A stretch of 64,000 bases of DNA from Chanos chanos (taxonomy: Eukaryota > Chordata > Actinopteri > Gonorynchiformes > Chanidae), in the NCBI RefSeq assembly GCF_902362185.1, contig NC_044503.1, positions 9,293,957 through 9,357,956 on the forward strand. The letters run 5' to 3'. Made by a program: the position numbers and the translations under genes. How positions within the stretch are numbered: position 1 is the stretch's first letter; each line of letters begins with the position of its first letter. The notes under the pieces were generated by a model that was given only the letters and a program-made list of their open reading frames with translations, ran no database searches and had not been told where the DNA came from. Below, piece after piece: positions 1-11,826 of this stretch.

Positions 1-1289
1 AGGGCTCTATTTGGTCTTTCATTGCACTGCAAAAAGAGACACTCAGCATGCTGGAAGAGGCTCATAGGGCAAGTGCAGAGATGGTACAGCTCATTCTAGA
101 GGACCAAAAATTGGTGGAAACACTCAGAGCCGAGCACTATGACTTGATTTTGACAGACCCTGGCTTTGCAGGTGGAGTTGTGTTGGGACGCTATTTGGGT
201 CTGCCAATGGTGTTCAATGTTCGTTGGATAACTAATGCAGAGGGACACTTTGCCATTGCACCATCACCTCTTTCTTACATCCCAACTATTGGTTCCCATG
301 TCTCTGACAAAATGAGTTTTTTGGAGAAACTGAAAAACTTCTTGCATTATGGAATTGGCCTGTACATTGATCATGGGATCACAAGACCCCTTTACCAGGG
401 TGCATGCAGCAAATTCATTGACCCAAATACAAATGTCTACTCCCTCATTCAAGGCGCTGACCTGTGGCTCATGCGAGTCGATTTCGTGTTTGAGTTCCCA
501 AGACCTACAATGCCCAACGTTGTCTACATAGGGGGATTCCAGTGTAAACCCTCCAAGCCCTTACCTGCTGACCTGGAGCAGTTTGTGCAAAGCTCTGGAG
601 ATCATGGGGTAGTTATCATGTCTTTGGGCACTTTGCTGGGCAGCCTAGGGCCGGATATATCAGAAATAATTGCCTCTGCCTTTGCTCGTTTGCCACAAAA
701 AGTGGTGTGGAGGCACCTTGGCGCAAAGCCATCAACTTTGGGTAACAACACACTGTTGGTGGATTGGCTGCCTCAGAATGATCTCCTGGGCCACCCAAAA
801 ACACGAGCTTTTGTCACACATGGCGGCACTAATGGTATTTATGAGGCCATATACCATGGAGTTCCAGTACTGGGCCTTCCACTTATCTTTGATCAGTTTG
901 ATAACATGGTTCGACTAAAAGCTAGAGGTGTGGCCAAAGTCCTAGATGTCACAGACTTGGAGGTGGACACCCTAACACAAGCTCTGAAGGACATCCTAGA
1001 TGATAAACAACCCTATAGGGAAAATATGGCCAGATTATCTCGGCTTCACCATGACACACCTCTCAAGCCCATGGATAGCGCGGTCTTTTGGGTGGAGTTT
1101 GTCATGAGGCATAAAGGAGCAGCACACCTACGCACAGAATCCTACAAGATGCCATGGTATGCCTACTTCAATGTGGATGTCATAGCTGTTCTTCTATGTT
1201 TCATCACTGCTGTCTTCTCTCTCTTTACATTCACGTGCAGGGCTCTGTGTAAGGTGTTGTATCGCAAAAGAAAAGTCAAACAAAATTAA
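1..1289 (+). CDS. ugt5: UDP-glucuronosyltransferase, ugt5-like (5' end outside window)
   Basis: An ER membrane enzyme that transfers glucuronic acid from UDP-glucuronate to small lipophilic compounds. The frame is open from the window edge (first full codon at base 3), so the N-terminus and signal peptide lie upstream; the first in-frame ATG at 48 is internal. The C-terminal half holds the UGT donor-binding signature: WLPQNDLLGHPKTRAF about 240 codons after that ATG, then THGG and the DQFDN element. One hydrophobic span near the end is followed by a basic tail ending KVKQN, which fits the KxKxx ER-retrieval motif. Both halves of the protein in a single exon agree with the teleost UGT5 group; UGT1 and UGT2 genes are usually split. 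No frame damage is seen. The exact paralogue cannot be named. Confidence 0.93.
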   Translation, partial: GSIWSFIALQKETLSMLEEAHRASAEMVQLILEDQKLVETLRAEHYDLILTDPGFAGGVVLGRYLGLPMVFNVRWITNAEGHFAIAPSPLSYIPTIGSHVSDKMSFLEKLKNFLHYGIGLYIDHGITRPLYQGACSKFIDPNTNVYSLIQGADLWLMRVDFVFEFPRPTMPNVVYIGGFQCKPSKPLPADLEQFVQSSGDHGVVIMSLGTLLGSLGPDISEIIASAFARLPQKVVWRHLGAKPSTLGNNTLLVDWLPQNDLLGHPKTRAFVTHGGTNGIYEAIYHGVPVLGLPLIFDQFDNMVRLKARGVAKVLDVTDLEVDTLTQALKDILDDKQPYRENMARLSRLHHDTPLKPMDSAVFWVEFVMRHKGAAHLRTESYKMPWYAYFNVDVIAVLLCFITAVFSLFTFTCRALCKVLYRKRKVKQN

Positions 1290-4200
1290 ACACAGGGATA
1301 TTTTACATAGTTGTTAGAATTAAAGTAGAGGGCTGGTTTTAGCTGACATCACTGTTTACATTGTAGAGAAAAAGACAGCACTGTTTGATGCTTCTCTCTA
1401 CCACACTGAATAACATTAACATCAATAAATTAATCATAAAGAATGATACCTCCCCTCTTAAAACGATGTAAAATGAACACTGACTTGAATTTCTTTTTTT
1501 TTTTAATATTTGTTTTATTGATTTGTACAGACATTGAATGTACAAGTCTACAATTATGCATGTAAATATTCACTTAAACACAATCGCTGTCATGGTCAAC
1601 AAATAAAATAATTCAAAAATCAAATAGTCATAATGCATCATCTGAATTATGTTGCTTGACATTTTTCCTCAGTTACAGACTGATGGACATGACTATTCAC
1701 GGTCACTACTGTTGAAATATTTGAAAGAGTAAAAAATAAAGTGCTCCGTTCCCATCTGCTCTAGTGTGTTGATTTGAGAAAACATGTTTCATCTCTCCAA
1801 AAAGAAGTCTCAGTTACTTTCTCTATGAAAAACAAATGCATAAAAAAGGTTAGAAATGTCTAGGATATTTCAAATCTACAGAACACAGTTCATATTTAAC
1901 TGTGTGATGTTTTGGGGATCAACATCATATACATGCAAGTTATAAAGACAGACAACAGAACACAATAAATTGAACATACAACCTATATAATAGATACCAT
2001 TTTGTAACTTTGTTCAATTCCATTAGGAAAACATCTGAAACGTCTTTCATGGTGATGGTCAGAGTAGTATTGATCTGTGGCTATCTTTTCTGTAGATCAG
2101 TACCACTAAAAGATCAACTACAAAACTGGTTACCAATTTCAAAGTTTTTCTTGTTTGTTTGTTTTCTCTTTTTTTTTCTCTGCTAGACAGCTGTGGTTGT
2201 ATTCAAGCAGGTAAACTGAACAGAGAGATAGGAAGAAAGCAGTAAAAGGAGGGAGAGGGGAGAGAACAGAGACACTGAGTGGAAAAAGCTTTGGTATTTA
2301 AAACTATTTCAGTTTCTGACAAAAGAATGAGCTTCTCAATGTGATTGCTTTTTTTTGCAAAACCATAATTTCACCAATTTACTGCAAAATGTGTGCTACA
2401 CAGTATACCCATAAAAACAAACAAACAAACAAACAAACAAAAACCGTGAAGCACAGTATTACTTGCTCTGCGTGAAGATAAAATACCGGTCTATAAATTT
2501 CAAATAAATATAAGTTTAAGCAGATTAACTGTAACACAGGAAAATTGTCAGAGGCAGAGATGCAAACAAAACGCAATTATAATGTGTGAAAACATACCAT
2601 ACAAAGCACAGTTCCTTGATATGCTTGGGGCAATATCCGATGGACAAAATCAATTGTATAGTCTATATGGGCAAAATATTCACAACTCCTTCATTTGTTC
2701 AGCGTGAGGGATATAAATATACAGTATATGAGTGAACTTTGTAAAATGGCTGATGAGAATCTGACAGGGAAACTGGAGTGTATAAGCGCTTCAAGCCAAT
2801 CTCAGACCTACTTCAAAAAAACAAAAAAAAAACAAAAAAAAAAAACAACTCTTTCCATTCAATGCCACAGTTGAAACAACTGCAATAACAAGCTGCTCAA
2901 AATAATATTCAGTATCAAAGCACGTCTTTAAAAAAAAAAATTCGGATTCAAAGCCCATCTCAAGCAAGCACATGCAAACCAGTCCATTACAGGCAGTTAC
3001 AACAGAAGCACAAACCTGCCACACGTATGCTCACAGCTATGCAACAAACCGGAGACTTTCAAAAATGAAACAAGATCAGTCCACAAACAAATGAAGCCAA
3101 AAAAAAAAAGGAACCCAATGTGTAACAAATACATATGCTCATGACAATTTTGGTCCAAAAGCTAAGTTTAAACTATCCATCAAGATCTTTTACATCCAGT
3201 TCAAAATTCTGGAAGTGGCTGAATATTTTGCACTCCGACTGTGTGATTTTTGAATTTAGATTAATTAGACTTGAATTTCTCAGTTCCTCAGATGTGTCGA
3301 CTACAATAATTCTAATAGCGTTTGTGCAGTTTTTCCCCACGCTAAAACAAAAAGACATAACTAGGACATGCAGCACCATTAAACACTTTCTGTAGTATCA
3401 TCTTGAAAACATTCTACCCACAAAAACAGATTCATTTAGCTCCTGCATTGTACCACAAAGCAAGATCAGACACCTTTCATTCCATAAACAAGAAAGGCAG
3501 AAAACTGCAGAAGGACTCATGTGTCCTCAATATCGAAAGAACAGCACCAACTAAGATGTTCATCTGTATGCTTGTTTGTAAAGTAACAGTAATAATAATA
3601 ATATTAATAAATATCCCCACCTGAAGATCTTTTCAGAATATATGCACAAAGCATGGTGTTAACTTGGTGATCGCTTATTTGGACCAAACAAAACAAGAGA
3701 AGCCCGGGATCTGTTCACCAAATGTGAAGTTTTTGAAGTTGTTGTGTATGCGGATGCATTCAAAGTAATTCAGCTTAAGCACATAAAATCCAAATTGTCT
3801 GAGCAGTATCCCCACTTGAACAATGTATACCAACAGAACAGATCAGCTTTGACAGTGGCAAACAAATTGACAGTCCTAAGAGCAAACGGTTGTGCAATAC
3901 TTGACAGAAACCCACAAAACAAAAAATAAAATAACAAAACAAAACTTCAGAATTCACAAGTTAAACATTAGTGTTGCCCACCAAAGACAAAAAAAAAAAA
4001 AAAAAAAAGCCAAAAAACCAAAATGCCTTCTTTGTTCAACATTTCTACCTTCATTTATTTGTACATATATCTTGAAATACAAAGGTTTAAAACGAAAAGA
4101 CAAAAAGAGAGTGAGAGAGCAGAGGAGAGGGAGAATGACAGAAATTTAATCTTCCCATTACTGTTTCCCTTTCTCTACATCCATGTTCAGGGAGCAATGG

Positions 4201-4380
4201 CGATTGTAGCGTACTACTTCTCATCTCACTGAAAATCATCCATTTAACAGTCTCCGTGGCACTGCTCTGCATACAAAAACCTCTCTGGGTAGTCACTGTA
4301 CACTAACCCTTCCGCCAAGTTGAAACACTCTTTGCCGGGTCTACTTCTGCTCACCATCGCTCGCGTCAGTTTGTGCCCCA
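1290..4380. other. UGT 3' flank and long dedd 3'UTR (inferred)
   Basis: No coding gene is seen here. The left few hundred bases follow the UGT stop and carry ATTAAA/AATAAA-like signals near 1319 and 1424. Most of the rest is AT-rich and is probably the 3'UTR of dedd on the minus strand. A minus-strand AATAAA (TTTATT on the plus strand near 1512) beside a T-tract at 1490-1504 would be a fitting end. Short homopolymers and a (CAAA)n run at 2416-2444 are present. The UTR end is inferred; no transcript evidence is available. Confidence 0.5.
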
Positions 4381-6109
4381 CTAGGACGCAGTCTCTCTGG
4401 TGCTGCCTGTTGTCGTAGCTCCTCCTGCAACCAGGTTCCGCAGCAGTTTGCGTCGGCCCGCCTGGTAGTCCTCTTCATCCACATTGACCAACAGTTTGAT
4501 GGCCTCATGTCCCACGGCCTGCTTTAGCGAGTCTGTGATGAAGACACCCTTCAGTGCTTCCAACAGGGAGCCATTGATGTAGTCTCTCCAGAAGGCATCC
4601 AGGTAAGTAAGCTCAGAGAACTTGATGTCACAGATGATGGAGCCTAGGTCGCGGGACTTGAGGATGGTGTTGGCCTGGTTGAAGCGTTCAAACTGTCTTT
4701 CCAGCACCTCCTGCTTATTAGAGAAGACATTGCCTTGCAGCGCTGATTCGTGTTGGCAGTACTCAGCACGCACACGCAGGCGAATGTCTGGGGGATAGTT
4801 TTGAATAGGTAAACAAGAAGCAAAAAACAAAGAGGGGGGGAAAAAAAAGGAGAGAAGAGGGTGAATGCATGTTTGACCGAAAATGTAAAATGTAAAAAAT
4901 ACATAACATGAGGGCCTGCGCCAACAAAATAATAAGAATAATAATTAAAAAAAAATCATTCACTGGAGAAAGTCCACGACACACCATTTTTGCACTCCTG
5001 ACAATGCATAAATTCTCATATGATAACAAGTCTGCACTCTTACCACAGGTTTGCTTCTCTCTACATTCAGCTGTGGTGTGGGCTCTCTTCCTTTTCCTGC
5101 TCGGCACAGGAGGGGAAGGCTTGGCACGTGGGGGGCATACCTGGGCTCCTGATGGAGAGCAGCAAATCAGGGGTTGAGGACCTGAGTCAATGAAAGAAGC
5201 AGTCTGGTAAGGGTTTGACACAGACAAAACACAGAACTCTATGACGGACTTTTCAAAATAACTGCAAACTGTTAAAAGAGGAATGCATACTGAACGGCGC
5301 GAGCACAAACCTGTTCTTCTGTGAACTGTGCCTTGTCGGCTCTCTCCGTTTCCTCTGGGAGAAACATAGCGCACAGACGTCTCCTCCAGATATTTATCCA
5401 CTGGATCTGGGCAAACTGTAAGTTGACACACATATGTCTTTGTAACTACACACATGCATTTCCTATGACAATGTCTTGACTTTGCGTTGGTACTCTCTGA
5501 TCGAAGATCATTTAACCGTATATGCGTGTGATGAGTGTGAGTTTTACCAGTCTGTCTCTTCCTGAGTGTGACATAGGGCAGCAGGTCATGACGGGTGATG
5601 ATGCGCAGGAGTTGGAGGACGTGTCTGAAGTTGGTTTCGTCGCAGCGCCCCTGCCGCTCAAGCGCCAAAAGGAAATCCCGTCCGCTCCGGATACCTCCGC
5701 GTTCATACTCGTCAATGACATCCACAAACAGGAAGGAAAGGACTCGAACGTCGCGGTGCGTCAGCTGGGCTCCCACGATGTCAAACATGCGATGCAAGGA
5801 GTATAATCCGTAAGCGTTATCTACCGCCTCCTCGGGCCACGGTTCGAATCTGCCAGACGTGGGCCTCCGTGATGAAGCTGAATTAGCACAAGAACCAGAG
5901 GCGGATCTGTTCAAAGACAACGCTGTAGAACTATTTGGTGCTGCAGATGACACAGCACCCATTACACCTCTCTGAGGAGTGGAGGCACCCGAGCTGCTGG
6001 GAGAGGTGTCCAGCGGACCGGACTGCGTGTGCTGCCTCCCCTGGTTGGCAGAAGAGTTCTGTGGAATGAGCAGGGGAGGGTTGGCATTTGCATGCTGCTG
6101 TGAGGTCAT
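4381..6109 (-). CDS. dedd: Death effector domain-containing protein (DEDD)
   Basis: A nuclear/nucleolar death-effector-domain protein that in mammals links caspase signalling to transcription and the cell cycle. Coding exons, minus strand: 6109-5548, 5415-5311, 5181-5044, 4787-4381. All have GT/AG borders and consistent phases and give 403 aa. The death effector domain (YGLYSLHRMFDIVG through RHDLLPYVTL) spans about residues 98-185. A basic nuclear-localisation stretch (SRKRKRAH) is in exon 3. The last exon holds the conserved C-terminal block with RDLGSIICDIKFSELTYLDA. The core matches DEDD rather than DEDD2. Odd points are a Ser/Gln-rich N-terminal extension of about 80 residues beyond the usual ~318-aa protein, and a tail ending GSTRETAS that differs from mammalian DEDD. 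The start at 6109 (MTSQQHAN) is chosen because a splice donor interrupts the frame further upstream; an internal start is possible. Confidence 0.93.
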
Positions 6110-7810
6110 CACTCTGCGCCAGGTGCGACTGGGAAGGGATGACGAAATCTCGGGCAACAACTTATAGCTGAAGTCCGAGTTAGTTCGACTGCTCTCTGAG
6201 CAACTGCCCAACACTCACCTCCAACGTGTCTCTATTAGAAAACAAAATGACCATAAATGGAGCTTGACAATGCCTGTACATTAAGTTGTCTGTAAATGAC
6301 TGATTCCTTCAGATAAAAGACTATCGTCTCTGAGAAACAAGTATACACATCATATATATTTAGACACATCAAAAAAGGAATGCACTGCGTTGTAAATATG
6401 CATTTCAACATTAACTCATTTTTATTTAAGTGACCTTGAGCCACTGCAAGTGCCCAACACTCAGTATACATCACTGAAATCCATGCTGCCTGTCTAAACT
6501 GAGGTATGGGACATATAATTTAATTCTACCAAGATATGCTAATAAAATGCCCAACCAAAGAGAAAATCAAAATGCCTTACAATATAGTCATGTTACATTA
6601 ATAATACTGCTTAGCAAATATGGACTAACACAAACGTAAGCCTGTTCATTTCTTCACTCAAGTCTAACAAATTTGGAGACACTGTATTAATAATGAACTA
6701 AACCGTCTATTTATGAAGGGTTGAAAAAACTGATTCTGCGTATAGGGAAATTCTGTTCAAGGAACCAATAATCTATCATAATATCCATGTTTTAAGTGTT
6801 GGACATACATCCGTTCATATTATTGAGCAATTGTGTTGTCAAACTGAAGCATGCGTTTCTCAACACACGAGTTCGTTAGCTGTTCCGCTAGAGGTTTACA
6901 CAGCAAGCTTCGACGACAAGCATGAAAACTTACAGGATAGCAAGATTTACTGCTAACAGAAATGACCGAGTTGACATTTACTAATAATAATAGTAACTAT
7001 GATCATTATTATTATTGTTAGTAGTAGTAGTACTATCATTCTTATTATTATTTACTTGACCATAAAAAGTGCTGCCTATGAAGCAAGTTCGTCACTTACA
7101 TAGTAACACAGAGTAAATGTTAAAGGGGAACGACAGTCGATTTGACAAACTTGTAAGTCACCTGGCCACACAAAGAACACTATTCTTAAATAGATGGCCG
7201 TTTAGTTAGATAGCGTTAACCGTGGTCACAGATGCTCACGACTGTACTGAGAAATTATTGTCTTTTGGTAGTTCAAACAGCTAGTTTACAGATGCTATAG
7301 CGTAACATGCTGCACATATCGTTAACGCTAGCTTGGCGAGTACTATGACAACAGTGAAACCAGACGTTGAAGGGGACTTTGGGAAATAAGCTAACCCGAG
7401 TAAGACATTTAGGAGAACACGACACATTATCAGCGAAACTGACTGCTTCATATGTGTCAAATGTGCTTGTGCCAAGACTGGACGACATTTAAGTTACTGT
7501 TTACACCGCTGACAAAGCTAGCGAGCTAATTCTAAAGCTAATGTACAGTTAGCTCAGCATCACTTAACCTATCTAGATAGCATAACTAGCGTTAGCTAAA
7601 TAGGAGAGGTGCTACGACTGTAAACATTTACTTTGCCTTACCTCCTGGATTTCATCTATCGTCTGGATGTTGTTTTGACAGTATGAGCTGAGTGTAAAAT
7701 GCAATCTGTTTAGTTATTTTAAGTGTGAGAACATAACGTGTCTGATGAATTTAAATCATCCAACAGAAGCTGGCATACCCATTTTGTTCCTCTACTGAAA
7801 TGAGGGAACA
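6110..7810 (-). other. dedd 5' untranslated exon(s), intron and promoter region
   Basis: No protein gene is seen. On the minus strand a strong donor (AGGTAAGG) lies at about 7641, so an untranslated first exon probably covers about 7642-7810. A second donor, GAG then GTGAGT, lies at 6220/6219. An acceptor ending AATAG lies only 13 bases upstream of it, so either a 13-base microexon or a chance pair is present. The promoter should lie near 7800-7900. All of this is inferred from splice-site shape. Confidence 0.4.
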
Positions 7811-7861
7811 TCCGGGATATAACGAGGCTGGGGGCAACATCCGGGAAACGTGGGCAGCGCT

Positions 7862-8255
7862 ATATGAGCGGAAATGATCTCCTGTTGCATGATGATCAGT
7901 CTAATGACCACTAAATCTTTTCGGTTTAACTTAGAATCGGAAAGTATAAGACATTTGATTAATGTATTGATTTTTTTTTTTTATATTAGTTTAATGACAC
8001 GTTTGATTTTGACTGATTTATTGATTAATTGTACAACAATACCGCACACAAAACACATTTTGTCTGTTGACTCTTAAATTTATTGACTCAAATACTCGAG
8101 AGGTGTAATAACATTGTTGGTTTAACCTCAACCCCTACCTGCACTCAAGCAAACGCAAAAAGACAAAAAAAAAAAAAATTAAAAATTCCAATCCGTAGCA
8201 GACCTGTACTGCTAAAAACTGATAACCAGACTGAGGTCGATTTGGATATTAACCT
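7862..8255. repeat. Inverted-copy segment, partner at 23235-23660
   Basis: Read on the plus strand, this stretch matches the reverse complement of 23235-23660. Shared words include GCGGAAATGATCTC, GATCAGTCTAATGACC and GGTGTAATAACATTGTTGG, with similar spacing. It begins just outside the inferred dedd first exon. Either an old interspersed element inserted twice, or part of the LRAT block that was flipped in one copy. No terminal repeats could be defined. Confidence 0.75.
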
Positions 8256-8514
8256 ACAATTATTAGTTATTGAAACTCATTTTGAATTGACATTGGTGCT
8301 TACTGAAGTTGAATTGTGATAAACATGAATGTGTTCAGTGAGCTGATTCATTTTTGGCTACAACCAAAGGTGGTGTTATCTGTGATTACAAAAATTACAT
8401 GAAATAATAGGTTGACCAATATATCAGTACATCAAATATAATACATGTAAATCAATATGCAATATAATTCATGGGTTTGTCTGTTTGTTTTTTTTTCTAA
8501 ATTCGTTGGCATTT

Positions 8515-11500
8515 CTATGATGAAAGGTGTTTGAACTTTTCCGTTGCTTCTTTAAGTTCAGTATTTTTTGCTCTGAATGGAACCTATTTTAAAAAGAATG
8601 AGTGTAAATAACGATGTGATTAAAACATGTGGGTTAGAATATGAATAATACATTTGAATTATGCATAATGTAGCCACAAATCTTAACAAACATTTTTTTT
8701 CTTATTCAGTGGAATAATACAACATAATCACATACATTAGTTCAATCTTTCATCTGCCCAGACTTACCTGATTACAGATAGATTCACCATAACGTACAAA
8801 GGTGGCAAAGTGTTCACAGTTTAGTGTGAGAAGATCGTACTTAAGCACCTTGTCCAGTAAGGCATCACGCCGCTGTCTCATTTCAGCTTCTGCAGATGGT
8901 CTGCGAGCATGACGATTATTGCTGATTGAGACATTAGCACCTCGAGGCACTTTCACATCTGAGAGGAGCTGCCTACGTATTTTGGTCTCCCCCAGAAGAA
9001 GGTCTCCAAAGAATGGGAGCTGCATTAGGCTCAAGAGGTTGCGGAACCTTTTCATCACCTCTCCTTCATCTGTATTGGAATGTGAGAGAACAAGCCTCAA
9101 GTTGGAACCCCTTTGTAGTTTACAAATGGCGGCCATGAATGTAAACGATTTCTTCTTTTATAAGCACAACATGATAGCAAACTATACATTTTTATATCTA
9201 TAAAAACTTTGTGCTATTGTTGCTCTTCAGCAGGACGTTATCCACTGGCGTGTAAAGTGAGAAAAGAAAAAAACACTGGTGCTTTATATCATAGAACTAA
9301 ACCAGGTGCCTAACCTATCAGCCATGGTTTAAGAAGTTGCACCTGACTGATAATTTAACTGAAGCAATAAAAGAATTTAGCTGAAGCAGTAAAAGAATTC
9401 TGACAAAGAATATGCACCCAAATCCAAAAGGCTTGAATTATGAAACTGATTCATTATGGTGTGTAATTGAAAGTGATGTCTGGCTTTGAACAATATTTCA
9501 TATATGTATTACAAACTCTTTAGTTTTTTGTACAAATACTATGCCTTCATGTAGAGCTAATTTGATCTAGTTTCCAACATAGTTTCTAATCAGGAATACA
9601 TATTTTAATTTATCTGGGTATGATAAGTATTCTCACCTGGAGCAGCAAAATGAATCACATATCCATCTCCATCATATACACCCCAGTGTGAGTACCATTT
9701 GAGGTAGGGCCATCTCTCAGGGTAAGCAAACTCAATCAAATCTCCAAACTGGGCAGTAGCCACAATGTTATTAACCTGTAAGTCACAAGTAACAACGTTT
9801 GTGCTTCATTTTCAGACCATTTAGCTGAAGGAGAGGTCTGCCTTCTACAGGGGAGGTTTGAAACAGGTTGTGCAACTTAGGTAAAATATCAAGCAGTGTT
9901 TTCAGTCATCTTCCACACTGATTTAAATTCAGTTATAATTTAAATTCAGTTATAAGTTTTTAGGTATATTTAAAGTTGAAATATACACTTGATTTGAAAT
10001 GTTTGTTTTGACAGTTTCACCATGGTTTCAGTTGATTCTAGCATCACAACACAAATCACAACAGATTGATGTGTGAAAATCAGTCATGGCATAGACACTA
10101 ATTACTAGTCATTTGAGATTTTGTTTGATTTTTTTTCTTTTTTCTAACAGCATACATTGTCAGAAAACACAAAGGACTGTTAATTTACAGTCTTTTCTTT
10201 ACTTGGTCGACTCACAATTGATCAGAGGTGGACAAAGTAAACAACTCCATTACTTAACTCAAAGTATAGATACTCCTGGTCAAATATTACTGCACTACAA
10301 GTAAAAGTACTTGCTTTTAAAAATACTTAAGTATTCAAAAGTACATTTTCTTTTTAATGTCATCGCATTGTTGTATTGCTGCAACAATGCATTTATAGAG
10401 TCTAATGACTCTGAAACAACCTACTGAATGCACGGACTTGCTTGTGGAACCTGTAGAATAAAAAGCTTGTGGAATACGCTACAAAGCCTATAGAAACACA
10501 GTTGAACCAAATGCTTCCTCTATAAAAGACAGTGTATAGCTTCAGTTAAACAGGCACTAGGTTAACTCAGATTAGCCTTAAAAGGATAAACATGCATAAT
10601 GTTGTAGGCTAGGTTCATTTTACTTCTACTACATAGCATTGTCTGAAATGTGAAATAGCTGGATGACCATCGTCACCGCTTGATTCCCGCCCCCCTCGTC
10701 TTATTGGGACTGGGTCCTACGTGAATGCGCTGACCTTACAAATATTACTGTGTTTACCTGTCAATAATATACATATAAACAAAACATATATTTCTGAAAG
10801 GAAATAATGTCAGTAATGTTAGCTCGGCATTTTCGCTAGTCAGCTACTAGTATGCGTCAGCAGTGGATTCACACAGGACCCAGTGTTAGGCCCCAAATGG
10901 TTTCCAAGCCAACTGGTTTCCGTACACATACGGGAAGCAATTAGCTTGAAAACCAGTTGATTTCAAAAATCTCAGACATGGACTTAAGATATGGCAATGG
11001 CTACTCTGGTGAGGAACCTTTATCTTTATCACCTTTTGTCTTCCGTAGCCATCAGTAAAACCTCGAAGTTCAGTTGTTCAAAAAATGCAGCACGCACTTG
11101 ACTGACAGCATTTGAGTAGTTTACTGTGATTGGTTTTTCCCCTGTGATGAACACAATATGGCCTATCGCATTTTAGAAAAGAAAATTCGTCCGCTGACTT
11201 CAAAGCTATGCGTTAAAGTAACGAGAACCTTCATAGAAATGCAGTGGAGTGAAAAGTACAATATGTGTATTTCAAATGTAGTGGAGTAAAAGTCATAGGT
11301 TCACAAAAAAATAACACTCAAGTAAAGTACAGATACTCGAAAAATGTACTTTAGTACAGTACTCAAGTAAATGTACTTTAGTACAGTACTCAAGTAAATG
11401 TACTTCGTTACTGTCCACCCCTGCAATTGATACACTGCATGTGTCACTGTTTACTACGACATAAGTTTACTACGCTAAATTTAGTTCACTTCTACTTCAA

Positions 11501-11590
11501 TGTTGTTAGATTAACAAAAGAAGATGCAGTGTTATGAAACTGTTAAATGAAACGTTATTGTATTTGTTTTACCTTTTCAGTGTAATCCAT
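8515..11590 (-). CDS. LRAT/H-rev107-family acyltransferase-like protein, copy A
   Basis: Likely a thiol acyltransferase/phospholipase of the NlpC/P60 superfamily acting on membrane lipids. Exons, minus strand: 11590-11573, 9775-9637, 9069-8768, 8583-8515, 175 aa with phases agreeing. The first exon codes MDYTEK only. The catalytic set is present: His in YSHWGVYDGDGYVIHF, a second His in the same segment, and Cys in LNCEHFATFVRYG. It has no C-terminal membrane anchor, unlike mammalian PLAAT proteins. Compared with copy B it has six extra residues (around ERWPYLKW) just before the first catalytic His and one extra residue after the domain midpoint. Intron 1 carries a hAT insertion. Closest family could be LRAT-like or PLAAT-like; the paralogue is not named. 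Intact but possibly diverging. Confidence 0.85.
10223..11423. mobile_element. Non-autonomous hAT DNA transposon with 8-bp target duplication
   Basis: Imperfect terminal inverted repeats (CAGAGGTGGACAAAGTAA on the left; the right end reads CAGGGGTGGACAGTAAC in reverse complement) bound about 1.2 kb. The flanks repeat CAATTGAT at 10215-10222 and 11424-11431, the 8-bp duplication typical of hAT. Copy B keeps the empty site at about 26376-26390. The element has inner runs built from AAGTACTTTTACT-like words, common in fish hAT derivatives, and no transposase frame. It lies in intron 1 of LRAT-A. Confidence 0.93.
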
Positions 11591-11826
11591 TTCCAGTTGA
11601 GTCGTCCAAAAATTAACGGACCTAACTTGGACTTTGGACCTAACCCTGCCAAGCCTAATGGGTGTGGCCTATACTCAATTGTCTCTGAAAAGCATTCTTG
11701 TGTTAACCATTTTCAGGTCGCACTAGAGAATTCAAATGATAAAAGACACTGCTGAGACACTTTAAAAATATATGCAATGAAGTCGTAAAAGCAGATCATT
11801 ATACAGCCCAGGTATTTATTCAGCTG

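Noticed and set aside
3135-4300. Several 60-90 codon frames left of dedd
   Set aside because: AT-rich, overlapping on both strands, no domain, and inside the inferred 3'UTR.
4763-6214. A single 483-codon minus-strand frame over the dedd locus
   Set aside because: It runs through three clear introns; the spliced model restores the known DEDD protein, so the continuous frame is chance.
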